A DNA stretch of 18,101 nucleotides from an uncultured Beijerinckiaceae bacterium (GTDB lineage: Bacteria > Pseudomonadota > Alphaproteobacteria > Rhizobiales > Beijerinckiaceae): NCBI GenBank assembly GCA_937863205.1, contig CALMGA010000570.1:1-18101 (forward strand), in the 5' to 3' direction. Below, in pieces: positions 1-7,887 of the stretch. The notes below the pieces were generated by a model that was not told the DNA's origin, did no database searches, and saw only the letters and a list, made by a program, of their open reading frames with translations. The translations under genes and the position numbers were made by a program. Numbering within the stretch: position 1 is the stretch's first letter; every line of letters starts with the position of its first letter.

Positions 1-1527
1 GCCGTAGCCCGACGTGATCTTGAAGTTCAGCATCGGCGCGCGGACCAGGAACTTGCGGGTCGACTTGCCGCTGGCATCGTAATAATCGACCCCGCCGTCG
101 TCGGGAGCCTGGAAGCGGTAGTACCGGAAGGTTTCGCCGCGGGTGGTGATGGAGGCGTAAAGGAGCTGGTTGGGACCACCCTCCTCATCGCTTTCCTCGT
201 AGAAGGCCGTGAAGGTGTCGCCACCGCCGACCGCGCGCTGGAAGTCGACGTCGTTGGCGAAGATGCGCACGAGGTCATCGATGATGGGCTTGGGCATGTC
301 CTGCTTCAGGCCGGTCTCGTAGAGCGCGTTGTAAAGGCGCATGCCGGCGACGTCATCGTCGTCGTCGCCGGCGTGCGCCTTGCCCTGCGGCGCCGCTCCG
401 GCCGAGCCGGCGAGGCGGACATAGGATCCATCGTCCTTCAGGGCGACGGTGGTTTCCAGCGTTTCGTCGGCGTAAACCTGCAGCCGGGCGAGGGTGCGAG
501 GCTGCGAGGGCACCTCCGAGTCCGTGAACAGAAGCTTCAAGCGGCGCCCATCGGCGACCGGCTGCTGCCCGTCGTGGTTGTCGAGATCGCGCACCACCGT
601 TGAAATGGTGGCGCGGTTGACCCCGGCGTTGAGCAGAAGGTTCTGCAGCGACTCGCCGCCGTGCAGGGTGACGAGCCTCTCGTCGCCCGGCAGGCCGCCG
701 GGCGGGGTCGGCGAGCGCGGCACCACCGTCTCGTTTTCGGGCACCATGCGCACCACGATGGACGAGAAGGGCGAGTGCGCGCCGAAGCCGTCGGTGGCAT
801 AGGCGAGGGCGTCGTTGGCGCGGCTGGTTCGCATCAGCAGGAGTTGCGAGGGCAGCACGAAGGGCCGGTTGCCGGCGGCGAGCGAGGACTTGATGTGCTC
901 GGCCACCTGCGCCTGCACCTCGTCGGTCGAGAGCATCACGTCGGGGGTCAGGGTTTGCGTGGAAAAGTCGCGCGTCGCCCAAGAGAATTCGGCATCGTCC
1001 TGCACCGGCTCGGGCAAGGCCTCGACGGGCGCCCTCGCATCGGCCAGCACCTTGAGCGGGTTGAAGGGCGGCACTTCGTCGGCGAAACCCGCGGTCGCGG
1101 TCAGCAGGGTCGTCTCGACGCGGGCGAAGCTGTGCATCCGCATCACTTCCTTGTCGCCGGTCCTGGTCGGGGAGGCGACGCGGAACTCCTGCTTGGCGGC
1201 CACGATGTCGACCGGCTTCACCAGGCGGTCGCCCTTGCGCGGGTTGAGGCCGGTTTCCCCCGCTTCCTTGACGGCGGGAACGGCGGGCAGCGGCTCTTCG
1301 GCGAAGTTCGCCTCGTGATCGAGGGCGGCGTAGATGGTGGAGCCGATCAGCAGGGCGCCCATCAGGCCGGTGAGGCAGGTGCCCATGAGCCAGCGCAGGG
1401 ACACGCGGCGGCGGTCGTAGAAGGTGTGTCGTTCCCCATCGATCTCGATGGCCGGCTCGACGCCTTGGTCAAGGATGAAGGCATGCCGGCTGGCGTATGG
1501 GCTGAGGCGAAGCGTCTGCGTCCACAC
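1..1527 (-). CDS. M23 family murein endopeptidase, partial (C-terminus beyond window)
   Basis: Membrane-anchored peptidoglycan peptidase acting in the periplasm on cross-link peptides. The frame is open from the window edge to a GTG at 1527, the first start after an in-frame TAG at 1570-1572. A GAAGG lies about 5 bases before this GTG. About 509 residues are visible. The N-terminus is cytoplasmic (MWTQTLRLSPYASRHAFIL), one membrane segment follows at about residues 50-70 (TCLTGLMGALLIGSTIYAAL), then a long periplasmic part. At the window edge the protein reads FRYYRFQAPDDGGVDYYDAS, then KFLVRAPMLNFKITSGYG, which is the typical entry into the M23 fold of rhizobial MepM-like proteins. The HxxxD and HxH zinc motifs lie outside the window, so activity cannot be judged. 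A run of five Asp occurs at about residue 390. The family call is confident; the exact substrate is inferred. Confidence 0.88.
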   Translation of the reverse strand, partial: MWTQTLRLSPYASRHAFILDQGVEPAIEIDGERHTFYDRRRVSLRWLMGTCLTGLMGALLIGSTIYAALDHEANFAEEPLPAVPAVKEAGETGLNPRKGDRLVKPVDIVAAKQEFRVASPTRTGDKEVMRMHSFARVETTLLTATAGFADEVPPFNPLKVLADARAPVEALPEPVQDDAEFSWATRDFSTQTLTPDVMLSTDEVQAQVAEHIKSSLAAGNRPFVLPSQLLLMRTSRANDALAYATDGFGAHSPFSSIVVRMVPENETVVPRSPTPPGGLPGDERLVTLHGGESLQNLLLNAGVNRATISTVVRDLDNHDGQQPVADGRRLKLLFTDSEVPSQPRTLARLQVYADETLETTVALKDDGSYVRLAGSAGAAPQGKAHAGDDDDDVAGMRLYNALYETGLKQDMPKPIIDDLVRIFANDVDFQRAVGGGDTFTAFYEESDEEGGPNQLLYASITTRGETFRYYRFQAPDDGGVDYYDASGKSTRKFLVRAPMLNFKITSGYG

Positions 1528-1581
1528 GTGAGCCTTCGCCCTCCCCCAAGCAACGCGCGCCGCCGAAGCCTAGGCAGCCCT

Positions 1582-1599
1582 GCGTGGCCTGCGCCACGC
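1582..1599 (-). promoter_or_regulatory. Stem-loop in the probable leader of the M23 peptidase gene
   Basis: Perfect 7-base inverted repeat GCGTGGC / GCCACGC with a 4-base loop (CTGC), about 55 bases upstream of the GTG at 1527. The function is unknown. It could be a leader hairpin or part of an operator together with the palindromes next to it. Confidence 0.35.
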
Positions 1600-1604
1600 T
1601 TGAT

Positions 1605-1638
1605 TTCGCTTCGAAGCGAAGTCCGGCTGCTTCGAAGC
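1605..1638. promoter_or_regulatory. Paired palindromes, possible operator
   Basis: A perfect 16-base palindrome TTCGCTTCGAAGCGAA (1605-1620) contains GCTTCGAAGC (1608-1617). The same 10-base palindrome recurs at 1629-1638. Start-to-start distance is 21 bases, about two helical turns, so two dimeric regulators could bind the same face of the DNA. The sites are about 80-110 bases upstream of the M23 start. The geometry is seen; the operator role is inferred and no regulator is identified. Confidence 0.4.
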
Positions 1639-2009
1639 CACAGTGTAGGCCGACCTAGCGCGACGGCTTGCCGTCCCCAGGAGCCCAGCGAGACTCTCGC
1701 ATGGGACTTGCCCGGGGCTGGCTCGGTGCATCCTTCGCCCTGGCGCACGACAAGGGGCAACGAGTTTGGCTCAATTGCGGCGCGAACGGCGTCGAGGGTC
1801 CATGTGACCAACCTCGTGGCCGGACTTGCCGCCCGAAACGAAGCTCGCTAATCAATCTTCGATGACGCCGGCCGCCACGGGTTCTGCTTTTCGCGAGCGA
1901 AATCAACGCGGCTTCGAGGCCCGGCTGCTTTGACGTCGACAGGTGCGGGTGAGCCTTGCCTTTTTCCCTGAAGGACGTGGCAGCGGATCGGCAAACGCAT
2001 GTCAGCGGG

Positions 2010-3647
2010 ATGGATGGTCCCGTTCTCAGCCGTCGCGCGATCGTCAAAGGGGCCACTCTCGTCGGGCTGAACACCGTCGCGGCGGGACAGGCGCCTGCGC
2101 AGATGGCGCGACCGCCCGGCAACAGCCGGTTCTCCTTTGCCGAGGTGGTGAGCCGCGCCACGCAGCTGGCCTCCGTCCCCTTCGAGGGCCAGCTGCCACC
2201 TCTCCCCGAGGAGCTGACGAAACTCGACTTCGACCAATGGCGGCAGATCGAGTTCCGCTCGGCCAAGCCGCTGCTGGGCGGCACGGGGAGCGCCTTTCAC
2301 CTCGAGTTGTTCCACCTCGGGCATCTCTACAAGCGCCCGGTGGTGGTCAACACCATCCGCGACGGCATCCCAACCCCCGTTCCCTACCAGTCGAGTGAAT
2401 TCAACTACGGCACGACCAAGTTCACCAAGCCGCTGCCGGTCAATCTCGGCTTCGCCGGCCTCAAGGTGCGCACGCCGCTCAACGACCCCAAAAGGTACGA
2501 CGAGTTCATCACCTTCGTGGGATCGAGCTACTTCCGCTTCCTCGGGCGCGGCCAGCAGTACGGTCTTTCCGCGCGCGGGCTCGCGCTCGCCGGCGGCACC
2601 AACCAGGAGGAGTTCCCCTTCTTCCGAGAGTTCTGGATCGAGATGCCGAAGCCCGATGCGGCGAGCGTGACCATCTACGCCCTGCTCGACTCGTCCGTGG
2701 TCACGGGCGCCTACCAGTTCGACTGCGTCCCACGCGACAACAGCGTCATCGACGTCAACGTGACGCTGATCCCGCGTCGCAGCGGGGTGAAGGTCGGCTT
2801 CGCGCCGCTGACCTCCATGTTCGACATCGGCGAGAACGACCGCCACGTCCACGACGAGTTCCGGCCGGAGCTGCATGACTCCGACGGCTTGATGATCCAC
2901 ACCGGCGCCGGCGAGTGGATCTGGCGTCCGCTGCGCAATCCCAATATCGCCAAAACCTCGACCTTCCTCGACCGCGACGTCCAGGGTTTCGGCCTGTTGC
3001 AGCGCGACCGCGACTTCACGCACTACGAGGACATCGATCTCGCCTATCAGCTCAGGCCAAGCTACTGGGTGACGCCGAAGACCAAGTTCGGCGAGGGCCA
3101 CGTCGAGCTGTTCGAGATGCCCACGGTTGATGAAACCAACGACAACATCGTCGCGTCCTGGGTCGCGGCCGACGACGTGCAGCCCGGTCGGCCGCTGAGC
3201 TACGGCTATTCCATCACGGCCGCGCTGCAATTCGATGCGCTGTCACGCAACGGCAAGGTGTTCGCGACCTTCCAAACCTCGGCCCGCGCGCTCGGCTCCA
3301 GCGAGCCGGACCTGGCCAACGTCCGGCGCTTCCTGATCGACTATGCCGGCGGCGATCTCGGCTATTACCGCGACGATCCCGGGTTGGTGCAGATCGTCGC
3401 CTCCACCAGCGTGGGCCGGATCCTGCGCGCGTACACCCAGTACAATCCCGCCATCGGCGGCGTTCGCGGAACGGTCGACGTCGAGGTTCCCGCCGGACAA
3501 ACCACGGATCTCCGGGCCTATCTGACGACCGGCACGACGGCGCTCACGGAAACCTGGATCTTTCCCTGGCAGGCCCCGCAGGCGCCGGTCGCGCAGTTCC
3601 CGGCACCCGCACCGGCCCAGCCCGGCCCGCAGGCCCCCGCCAAATAA
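2010..3647 (+). CDS. opgG: Periplasmic glucan biosynthesis protein, MdoG/OpgG family (OpgG or OpgD)
   Basis: MdoG-family protein (Pfam MdoG, two-domain periplasmic beta-sandwich) needed for osmoregulated periplasmic glucan synthesis, with 545 residues from ATG 2010. The N-terminus carries a twin-arginine signal, SRRAIVK at residues 7-13, then a hydrophobic stretch and an APA-Q cleavage site near residue 30. Family-typical segments follow: FSFAEVVSRATQLA, LDFDQWRQIEFR, FNYG, SSYFRFLGRGQQYGLSARG, and near the end IFPWQAP. The C-terminus is a Pro/Ala-rich tail. In E. coli OpgD is Tat-exported and OpgG is Sec-exported, so this protein may be OpgD-like. An in-frame TTG at 1956 would add 18 residues; I prefer 2010 because it places the Tat motif near the N-terminus, although its ribosome site is poor. 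No opgH glucosyltransferase is adjacent. It converges on the creatininase-family gene with a 15-base gap. Confidence 0.9.
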   Translation: MDGPVLSRRAIVKGATLVGLNTVAAGQAPAQMARPPGNSRFSFAEVVSRATQLASVPFEGQLPPLPEELTKLDFDQWRQIEFRSAKPLLGGTGSAFHLELFHLGHLYKRPVVVNTIRDGIPTPVPYQSSEFNYGTTKFTKPLPVNLGFAGLKVRTPLNDPKRYDEFITFVGSSYFRFLGRGQQYGLSARGLALAGGTNQEEFPFFREFWIEMPKPDAASVTIYALLDSSVVTGAYQFDCVPRDNSVIDVNVTLIPRRSGVKVGFAPLTSMFDIGENDRHVHDEFRPELHDSDGLMIHTGAGEWIWRPLRNPNIAKTSTFLDRDVQGFGLLQRDRDFTHYEDIDLAYQLRPSYWVTPKTKFGEGHVELFEMPTVDETNDNIVASWVAADDVQPGRPLSYGYSITAALQFDALSRNGKVFATFQTSARALGSSEPDLANVRRFLIDYAGGDLGYYRDDPGLVQIVASTSVGRILRAYTQYNPAIGGVRGTVDVEVPAGQTTDLRAYLTTGTTALTETWIFPWQAPQAPVAQFPAPAPAQPGPQAPAK

Positions 3648-3662
3648 GCGTTCGAGGACGCA

Positions 3663-4532
3663 TCAGGTCGGCTCGCGATCGGCACCCGGCCGACTGCCCA
3701 AGTGTCCATGTCCCAAGTGTGCATGTCCCAAGTGTGCATGTCCCAGGCGCGCCATGTCGAAGCGGCGGACGTCGTGCAGCAGCGCGATGAAGGCCTCGGC
3801 CCCGTGCTCGGCACAGGCATGGCCGGCTTCGGCGGTGGCGGCCGCGGCATTGCCGACGGTGCCGGCCGGATTGAGATCCTGCGCCATCCAGCCCAGCCCG
3901 GTCGGTCGGCCGAAGGCGCGCAGCCAGACGTTGTCGCGCTCCAGGGTCGCGCTGGCGGAGGGAAAGTCGCGCGCCGCCGCCATCCGCACGAGGTCGGGGC
4001 GGAAACACAGCATCAGGGACGTTTCGATCTGCCCGCCGTGGATGCCATGGGCGTGCTCGGCGTCGGAGAACAAGCCGGGCGGCGTGCCCAGGCGAGCCCA
4101 GCTGGCCAGCACCACGAGGAGGCCGTGCGCCGCCCTGGCTTCCAGGGCGAGCAGGTCGAGGACGCTCGAATTGCCGCCGTGGGCATTGACCACCACCAGC
4201 TTGCGGCAGCCGGTGCGGGCGACATCGCCGATCAGGCCGCCCCAGGCGTCGAGTGCGGTGCGCGCGGCCAGGCTCAGCGTGCCGGGGAAGGCCAGGTGCT
4301 CCCCCGAGCATCCGATCGTCTGCAGCGGCAGCACCACGACGGCCAAGTCGTCCGGCAGGCGCGCCAGCACGCGGTCGAGATAGCCTTGCGCGATGAAGCT
4401 GTCGGTGCCCAGCGGCAGGTGCGGCCCGTGCTGCTCGGTCGCCGCCACCGGCAGAACGGCGATGGCGTCGGCCATCGCCGCACCGGCGAGGTCAACCGTG
4501 GTCAGCTCGCTCCACAAGCGCGAGGGCAGCAC
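3663..4532 (-). CDS. Creatininase family protein with His-rich C-terminal repeats
   Basis: 289 residues from GTG 4532. Creatininase-superfamily enzymes are metal-dependent amidohydrolases (creatinine amidohydrolase, MftE peptidase, ArfB deformylase). Visible motifs are TEQHGPHLPLGTD (32-44), GEHLAFPGTLSL (77-88), NAHGGNSS (116-123) and HGGQIETS (165-172), matching the family's metal-binding and active-site blocks. The substrate cannot be read from the sequence; no creatine or mycofactocin genes are nearby. The odd part is the tail: residues 264-279 are GHAHL repeated three times (third copy GHGHL), encoded by three 15-base tandem repeats. The core domain appears complete before the tail. It is the last gene of a run with pheT and a small secreted protein (33-base gap upstream), so it is probably cotranscribed with them. 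Confidence 0.87.
   Translation of the reverse strand: MLPSRLWSELTTVDLAGAAMADAIAVLPVAATEQHGPHLPLGTDSFIAQGYLDRVLARLPDDLAVVVLPLQTIGCSGEHLAFPGTLSLAARTALDAWGGLIGDVARTGCRKLVVVNAHGGNSSVLDLLALEARAAHGLLVVLASWARLGTPPGLFSDAEHAHGIHGGQIETSLMLCFRPDLVRMAAARDFPSASATLERDNVWLRAFGRPTGLGWMAQDLNPAGTVGNAAAATAEAGHACAEHGAEAFIALLHDVRRFDMARLGHAHLGHAHLGHGHLGSRPGADREPT
3697..3741. repeat. Three tandem 15-bp repeats inside the creatininase-family gene
   Basis: CCCAAGTGTCCATGT (3697-3711) is followed by two identical copies of CCCAAGTGTGCATGT (3712-3726 and 3727-3741); the first copy differs by one base. A partial, diverged fourth unit starts at 3742. On the minus strand each unit encodes Gly-His-Ala(Gly)-His-Leu. Near-identity at DNA level suggests recent expansion, so copy number may vary between strains. 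Confidence 0.95.
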
Positions 4533-4565
4533 GCTACGCCGCGGCGCCGCTTCGTTGCGTTCCCA

Positions 4566-4907
4566 TCAGCGATGCCGACGGCGGACGGCGATGACGAGCC
4601 GCTTGCGCCCACCCCCCGCCCGGCGGACCGAGCCGCGCCGACCGCCTCGGCGGGACATGCGAGCCCGGCCCGGCCCGCGGGCCGCACCGGCGGCCGCCTC
4701 CTCGCTGCTGTTCTTCACATCGCCGGGGCGCTCGGGCGCGAGGTTCTGCGTCTTCTGCGGCGGGCCGAACTTGGCGAGGCACTGGTTGTAGGCATCGGCC
4801 GCCTGGATCTTCTCGCAATCGTTGATGTTGGCCTGGGCGCAGACCAGCGAGGTCGCGAGCAGGGTAGAGGCAAGCGCGAGCGCGATGCGCAGCGTTGATG
4901 CGTGCAA
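4566..4907 (-). CDS. Small secreted protein with basic C-terminal tail
   Basis: 113 residues from TTG 4907. A signal peptide is clear: MHASTLRIALALASTLLATS, then LVCAQA with cleavage near residue 26. The mature N-terminus reads NINDCEKIQAADAYNQCLAKFGP, a short two-Cys motif I have seen in uncharacterised rhizobial secreted proteins. The last 40 residues are rich in Arg and Gly, with almost no acidic residues. No enzyme motif is present and the function is unknown. The start is four bases after the pheT stop, and an AGAGGA ribosome site lies inside the last pheT codons, so translation is probably coupled to pheT. No ATG is available in this frame, so TTG is the only sensible start. A periplasmic location is inferred from the signal peptide. 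Confidence 0.72.
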   Translation of the reverse strand: MHASTLRIALALASTLLATSLVCAQANINDCEKIQAADAYNQCLAKFGPPQKTQNLAPERPGDVKNSSEEAAAGAARGPGRARMSRRGGRRGSVRRAGGGRKRLVIAVRRRHR

Positions 4908-4911
4908 GGAC

Positions 4912-7347
4912 CTATCCTCTCAGAACGGCTCCGGTTTTCTTGACGACGTCGGCGATGATCTTGCCCATCAGCGCGTCGATCTCGGCATCGGTCAGCGTTT
5001 TCTCGCGTGGCTGCAGCGTCGCCGACACGGCGACCGACTTCTTGCCTTCGGCCACGCCCTGTCCTTCGTAGATGTCGAACACCGTGACCTCGCCGACAAG
5101 CGTCCGATCCGCCTGCTGCACGGCCCTGACCACGTCGCCCGCCGCGACGCTCTGGTCGAGGATGAAGGCGAAATCGCGGGCGAGCGGCATGAAGTCGGGA
5201 AGGTCGAGCCTGGGTTTGCTTGTTTTGGCGGCGCCGGACCTGATCTTGGGGAAGGGCAAGTCGTCGAGCACGATCTCGAAGGCGACGAGCGGCCCGGCGA
5301 CGTCCATCGCGGCAAGCGTGCGCGGGTGCATCTCGCCGACTTGGCCGACCAGCGTCTTCGGCCCGAAGCGCAGAACCATCGAGCGCCCGGGATGGAACGC
5401 GTCGGACGCGCCGGGGACGACCTGCAGGCCGCCGGTCGGCACCCCCAGCGCGGCCAGCAGCGCCAAGGCATCGGACTTGGCGTCGAACATGCCCGCCGCC
5501 GGAGCCGCGCCCGACCAGTGCCGCCCCGAACCGCGCAGCCCGGCCGTTCCCGTGCGCACGGCGGCGGCAGCGGTCTTCTGGTCGCCCTCGCGGTCGCCGC
5601 GGAAGATCTGCCCGACCTCGAAAAGGGCGAGGTCGTTGAAGCCGCGCGCCATGTTGCGCCCCGCCGCCGCGACCAGCCCTGGCAGCAGGCTCGGGCGCAT
5701 GTCGGACAGATCGGCCGAAATGGGGTTGGCCAGCGCCAGAGCCGCCCGGCCGCCGGCGAACAGCTCCGCCTGCTGTCGCGACACGAAGGACCAGGTCACC
5801 GCCTCGACGAGGCCGGCGGCGGCGAGCGCCCGCTTGGCCTGCCGCGTGCGCCGCTGCAAGGGCGTCAGCATCGCCGCCGGGACCCCCTCGCCAGCAAGGG
5901 GCGGAAGCGGCTGCGGTGCGACGCGCCCGACCCCGGCGATGCGCACCACCTCCTCCACGAGGTCGGCCTTGCCGTGGATGTCGGGCCGCCAGGACGGCAC
6001 CTTGACCGACAGCACGTCGCCAGCCGCCACGGCGAAGCCGAGCGCTTGCAGGATCGCAACGGTCTCTGCGACGGGCAGGTCGAGGCCGGTCAGGCGCTTC
6101 ACCTCGCCGGGCGGAAAGGCCACGCGGTGGTCGGGCTGCGGCACGTGGCCGGCCAGCACGCGGTCGGAGGGCGTACCACCGCAGATCCCGACGACGAGCG
6201 CCGTGGCCAGATCGAGCCCCGGCAGGCAGAAGGCGGGATCGACGCCCCGCTCGAAACGGTAGCGCGCATCCGAAACGATGCCGAGCCGGCGCCCGGTGGC
6301 GGCCACCGCCGCCGGCTGCCACAGCGCCGATTCGATCAGCACGTCGGTGGTGGCCTCGTCGCAGCCGGTCGCCTCGCCGCCCATCACGCCGGCGATCGAC
6401 GCGGGACCGCGCGCGTCGGCGATCACCACGTCGTTGTCCAGCAGCGGATAAGTCTTGCCGTCAAGGGCGCGCAGGCTCTCGCCGCCGCGCGCGCGGCGGA
6501 CGTGGAGCGAGCCCTCGACCTTGGCGGCATCGAAGACGTGCAGCGGCCGGGCTCGGTCGATGCTGAGGTAGTTGGTGATGTCGACGTGCGCGTTGATCGG
6601 GAGCAGGCCGACGGCGCGCAGCCGGGCCTGCATCCAGGGCGGGCTCGGCCCGTTGCGCACGCCCGCGACCCGGCGCAGCGCGAAGGCCGGGGCGAGCGGC
6701 GCGTCGGCTGCCGCGAGATCCAGGACCACGCCGACCGGACAAGGCGCGCCGCCCTCGATCGGTTCGATCGGGGGCGTCCTGAGGCGACCGAGCCCCGCCG
6801 CGGCGAGGTCGCGGGCGATGCCGGCGACGCCGGCCGCATCGGGACGATTGGGTGTGAGGTTGACGGTGAACACGGGGTCGTCGAGCCCGGCGTAAACGGC
6901 ATAGGGCGTGCCCACGGGCGCGTCGGCCGGCAGGTCGAGGATGCCCTCGTGGTCATCCGACAGTTCCAGCTCGGCGGCCGAGCACAGCATGCCGTTGGAT
7001 TCGACGCCGCGGATCACCCCGGCGCCGAGCGTCACCTTCTTGCCTGGGATGAAGGTTCCAATCGGCGAGAACACCGAAACCATGCCGGTTCGCGCGTTGG
7101 GGGCGCCGCACACGACCTGCACCGGCGTGGCGCCGGCGGCGGCTTCGACCTGACACACCCGCAGGCGGTCGGCGTTGGGATGGGGCTCGGCGGAGAGCAC
7201 GCGCGCGACCACGAAGCCGCGCAGCCCCGCAGCCGGATCGGCGAGGTGCTCGACCTCAAGACCGATCCGGGTCAGTGTGTCGGCGATCGCGTGGGACTCG
7301 GCCTGGGTGTCCAGGTGATCCCGCAGCCAGCTGAGCGTGAACTTCAT
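4912..7347 (-). CDS. pheT: Phenylalanine--tRNA ligase beta subunit
   Basis: 811 residues, normal for bacterial PheT. With PheS it forms the alpha2-beta2 enzyme that charges tRNA-Phe in the cytoplasm. ATG 7347 gives the canonical beginning MKFTLSWLRDHLDT. Domains in order: the EMAP/OB-fold tRNA-binding domain (about 40-150, with PHPNADRLRVCQVE and PIGTFIPGKKV), the B3/B4 editing domain (about 200-400), the B5 domain (about 410-475), the catalytic-like core (about 490-690, with DIHGKADLVEEVVRI and DLALFEVGQIFRGD), and the C-terminal anticodon-binding FDX-ACB domain (about 715-810, with LARDFAFILD and VFDIYEG). The frame is open to 7815 but that part overlaps cdd and is not used. pheS, usually just upstream, is absent; a divergent cytidine deaminase lies there instead. 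A strong stem-loop precedes the start. Confidence 0.97.
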   Translation of the reverse strand: MKFTLSWLRDHLDTQAESHAIADTLTRIGLEVEHLADPAAGLRGFVVARVLSAEPHPNADRLRVCQVEAAAGATPVQVVCGAPNARTGMVSVFSPIGTFIPGKKVTLGAGVIRGVESNGMLCSAAELELSDDHEGILDLPADAPVGTPYAVYAGLDDPVFTVNLTPNRPDAAGVAGIARDLAAAGLGRLRTPPIEPIEGGAPCPVGVVLDLAAADAPLAPAFALRRVAGVRNGPSPPWMQARLRAVGLLPINAHVDITNYLSIDRARPLHVFDAAKVEGSLHVRRARGGESLRALDGKTYPLLDNDVVIADARGPASIAGVMGGEATGCDEATTDVLIESALWQPAAVAATGRRLGIVSDARYRFERGVDPAFCLPGLDLATALVVGICGGTPSDRVLAGHVPQPDHRVAFPPGEVKRLTGLDLPVAETVAILQALGFAVAAGDVLSVKVPSWRPDIHGKADLVEEVVRIAGVGRVAPQPLPPLAGEGVPAAMLTPLQRRTRQAKRALAAAGLVEAVTWSFVSRQQAELFAGGRAALALANPISADLSDMRPSLLPGLVAAAGRNMARGFNDLALFEVGQIFRGDREGDQKTAAAAVRTGTAGLRGSGRHWSGAAPAAGMFDAKSDALALLAALGVPTGGLQVVPGASDAFHPGRSMVLRFGPKTLVGQVGEMHPRTLAAMDVAGPLVAFEIVLDDLPFPKIRSGAAKTSKPRLDLPDFMPLARDFAFILDQSVAAGDVVRAVQQADRTLVGEVTVFDIYEGQGVAEGKKSVAVSATLQPREKTLTDAEIDALMGKIIADVVKKTGAVLRG

Positions 7348-7360
7348 GGGCTCTCGAAGG

Positions 7361-7380
7361 GGCCGGGATCGGTCCCGGCC
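7361..7380 (-). promoter_or_regulatory. Stem-loop in the pheT leader / divergent pheT-cdd region
   Basis: Perfect 8-base arms GGCCGGGA (7361-7368) and TCCCGGCC (7373-7380) with a 4-base loop. On the minus strand the stem ends 13 bases before the pheT ATG, so it could mask the ribosome site or act as a leader attenuator. No T-run follows, so it does not look like an intrinsic terminator. It could also be a protein-binding site for the 126-base divergent region. The role is inferred. Confidence 0.45.
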
Positions 7381-7473
7381 GGGTGGCGGCCCTTCTAGGC
7401 AATCTCGGCCGGCTTGGCCAGCCGCCGAGCGTCGAGGCCCGGCGCGGCGGCCGCCCGCGAAGGAGCGGCAGGG

Positions 7474-7887
7474 ATGAGCGAGACCGACACTTCCCCGATG
7501 GACGAGCTGCTGGCGCAGCTGTTCGCGGCAGCTGTCGAGGCCCGCGCCAACGCCTACGCGCCCTACTCCAACTTCGCCGTCGGGGCGGCGCTGCGCACCG
7601 GATCGGGGCGCGTCTTCGCTGCCGCCAATGTCGAGAACGCGGCCTACCCCGTCGGCACCTGCGCCGAAGCGGGCGCGGTTGCGGCCATGGTGGCGGCGGG
7701 CGAGCGCAGCCTCGTCGCCGCGCTGATCGTCGGGGGCGGCGAACGGGTGTTGACGCCCTGCGGCGCCTGCCGGCAGCGCTTGGCCGAGTTCGGCGGTCCG
7801 GACACGCCCGTCCATTGCGCCGGTCCCGACGGCCTGCGCGCCAGCTTCGCGCTGGGCGCCCTGCTGCCGGAAGTCTTCAAGCTTTAG
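7474..7887 (+). CDS. cdd: Cytidine deaminase
   Basis: Deaminates cytidine and deoxycytidine to uridine forms in pyrimidine salvage (cytoplasm). 137 residues, the size of the small homotetrameric bacterial enzymes. The substrate-binding block YAPYSNFAVGAAL is at 28-40 and NVENAAYPVGTCAE at 52-65. The zinc site consists of Cys63, Cys96 and Cys99 (TPCGACRQ), with Glu65 as the catalytic proton shuttle. The Arg common after CAE in other tetrameric enzymes is Ala here. The start at ATG 7474 has an AAGGAG ribosome site about 10 bases upstream; an extension to 7414 is unlikely. It is divergent from pheT. In many genomes cdd sits with deoA or punA-type salvage genes; none are visible here. An inverted repeat starts at the stop codon. 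Confidence 0.96.
   Translation: MSETDTSPMDELLAQLFAAAVEARANAYAPYSNFAVGAALRTGSGRVFAAANVENAAYPVGTCAEAGAVAAMVAAGERSLVAALIVGGGERVLTPCGACRQRLAEFGGPDTPVHCAGPDGLRASFALGALLPEVFKL

Larger units (their letters stand above)
1528..2009. other. Intergenic region between divergent M23 peptidase and opgG genes
   Basis: About 480 bases without a convincing gene. Frames here have mixed composition and no family resemblance. It should hold the promoters of both divergent genes, but I see no clear -35/-10 pair. It contains a stem-loop (1582-1599) and two copies of a 10-base palindrome (1605-1638), listed separately. Confidence 0.6.

Noticed and set aside
661..1851. 396-codon open frame on the plus strand
   Set aside because: Antisense to the M23 peptidase, whose membrane segment and domain text read clearly on the minus strand.
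1848..3230. 460-codon open frame on the minus strand
   Set aside because: Antisense to opgG, with low-complexity Glu/Val/Arg composition.
3697..3741. CRISPR-like direct repeats
   Set aside because: Units are contiguous 15-mers without spacers, in frame inside a protein-coding gene.
4822..7398. 858-codon open frame on the plus strand
   Set aside because: Antisense to pheT, whose domains are complete. Long antisense frames are normal in such high-GC DNA; the product is Arg/Gly/His-rich and resembles no family.
7348..7815. N-terminal extension of pheT to 7815
   Set aside because: It overlaps cdd on the other strand, and MKFTLSWL at 7347 is the canonical PheT beginning.
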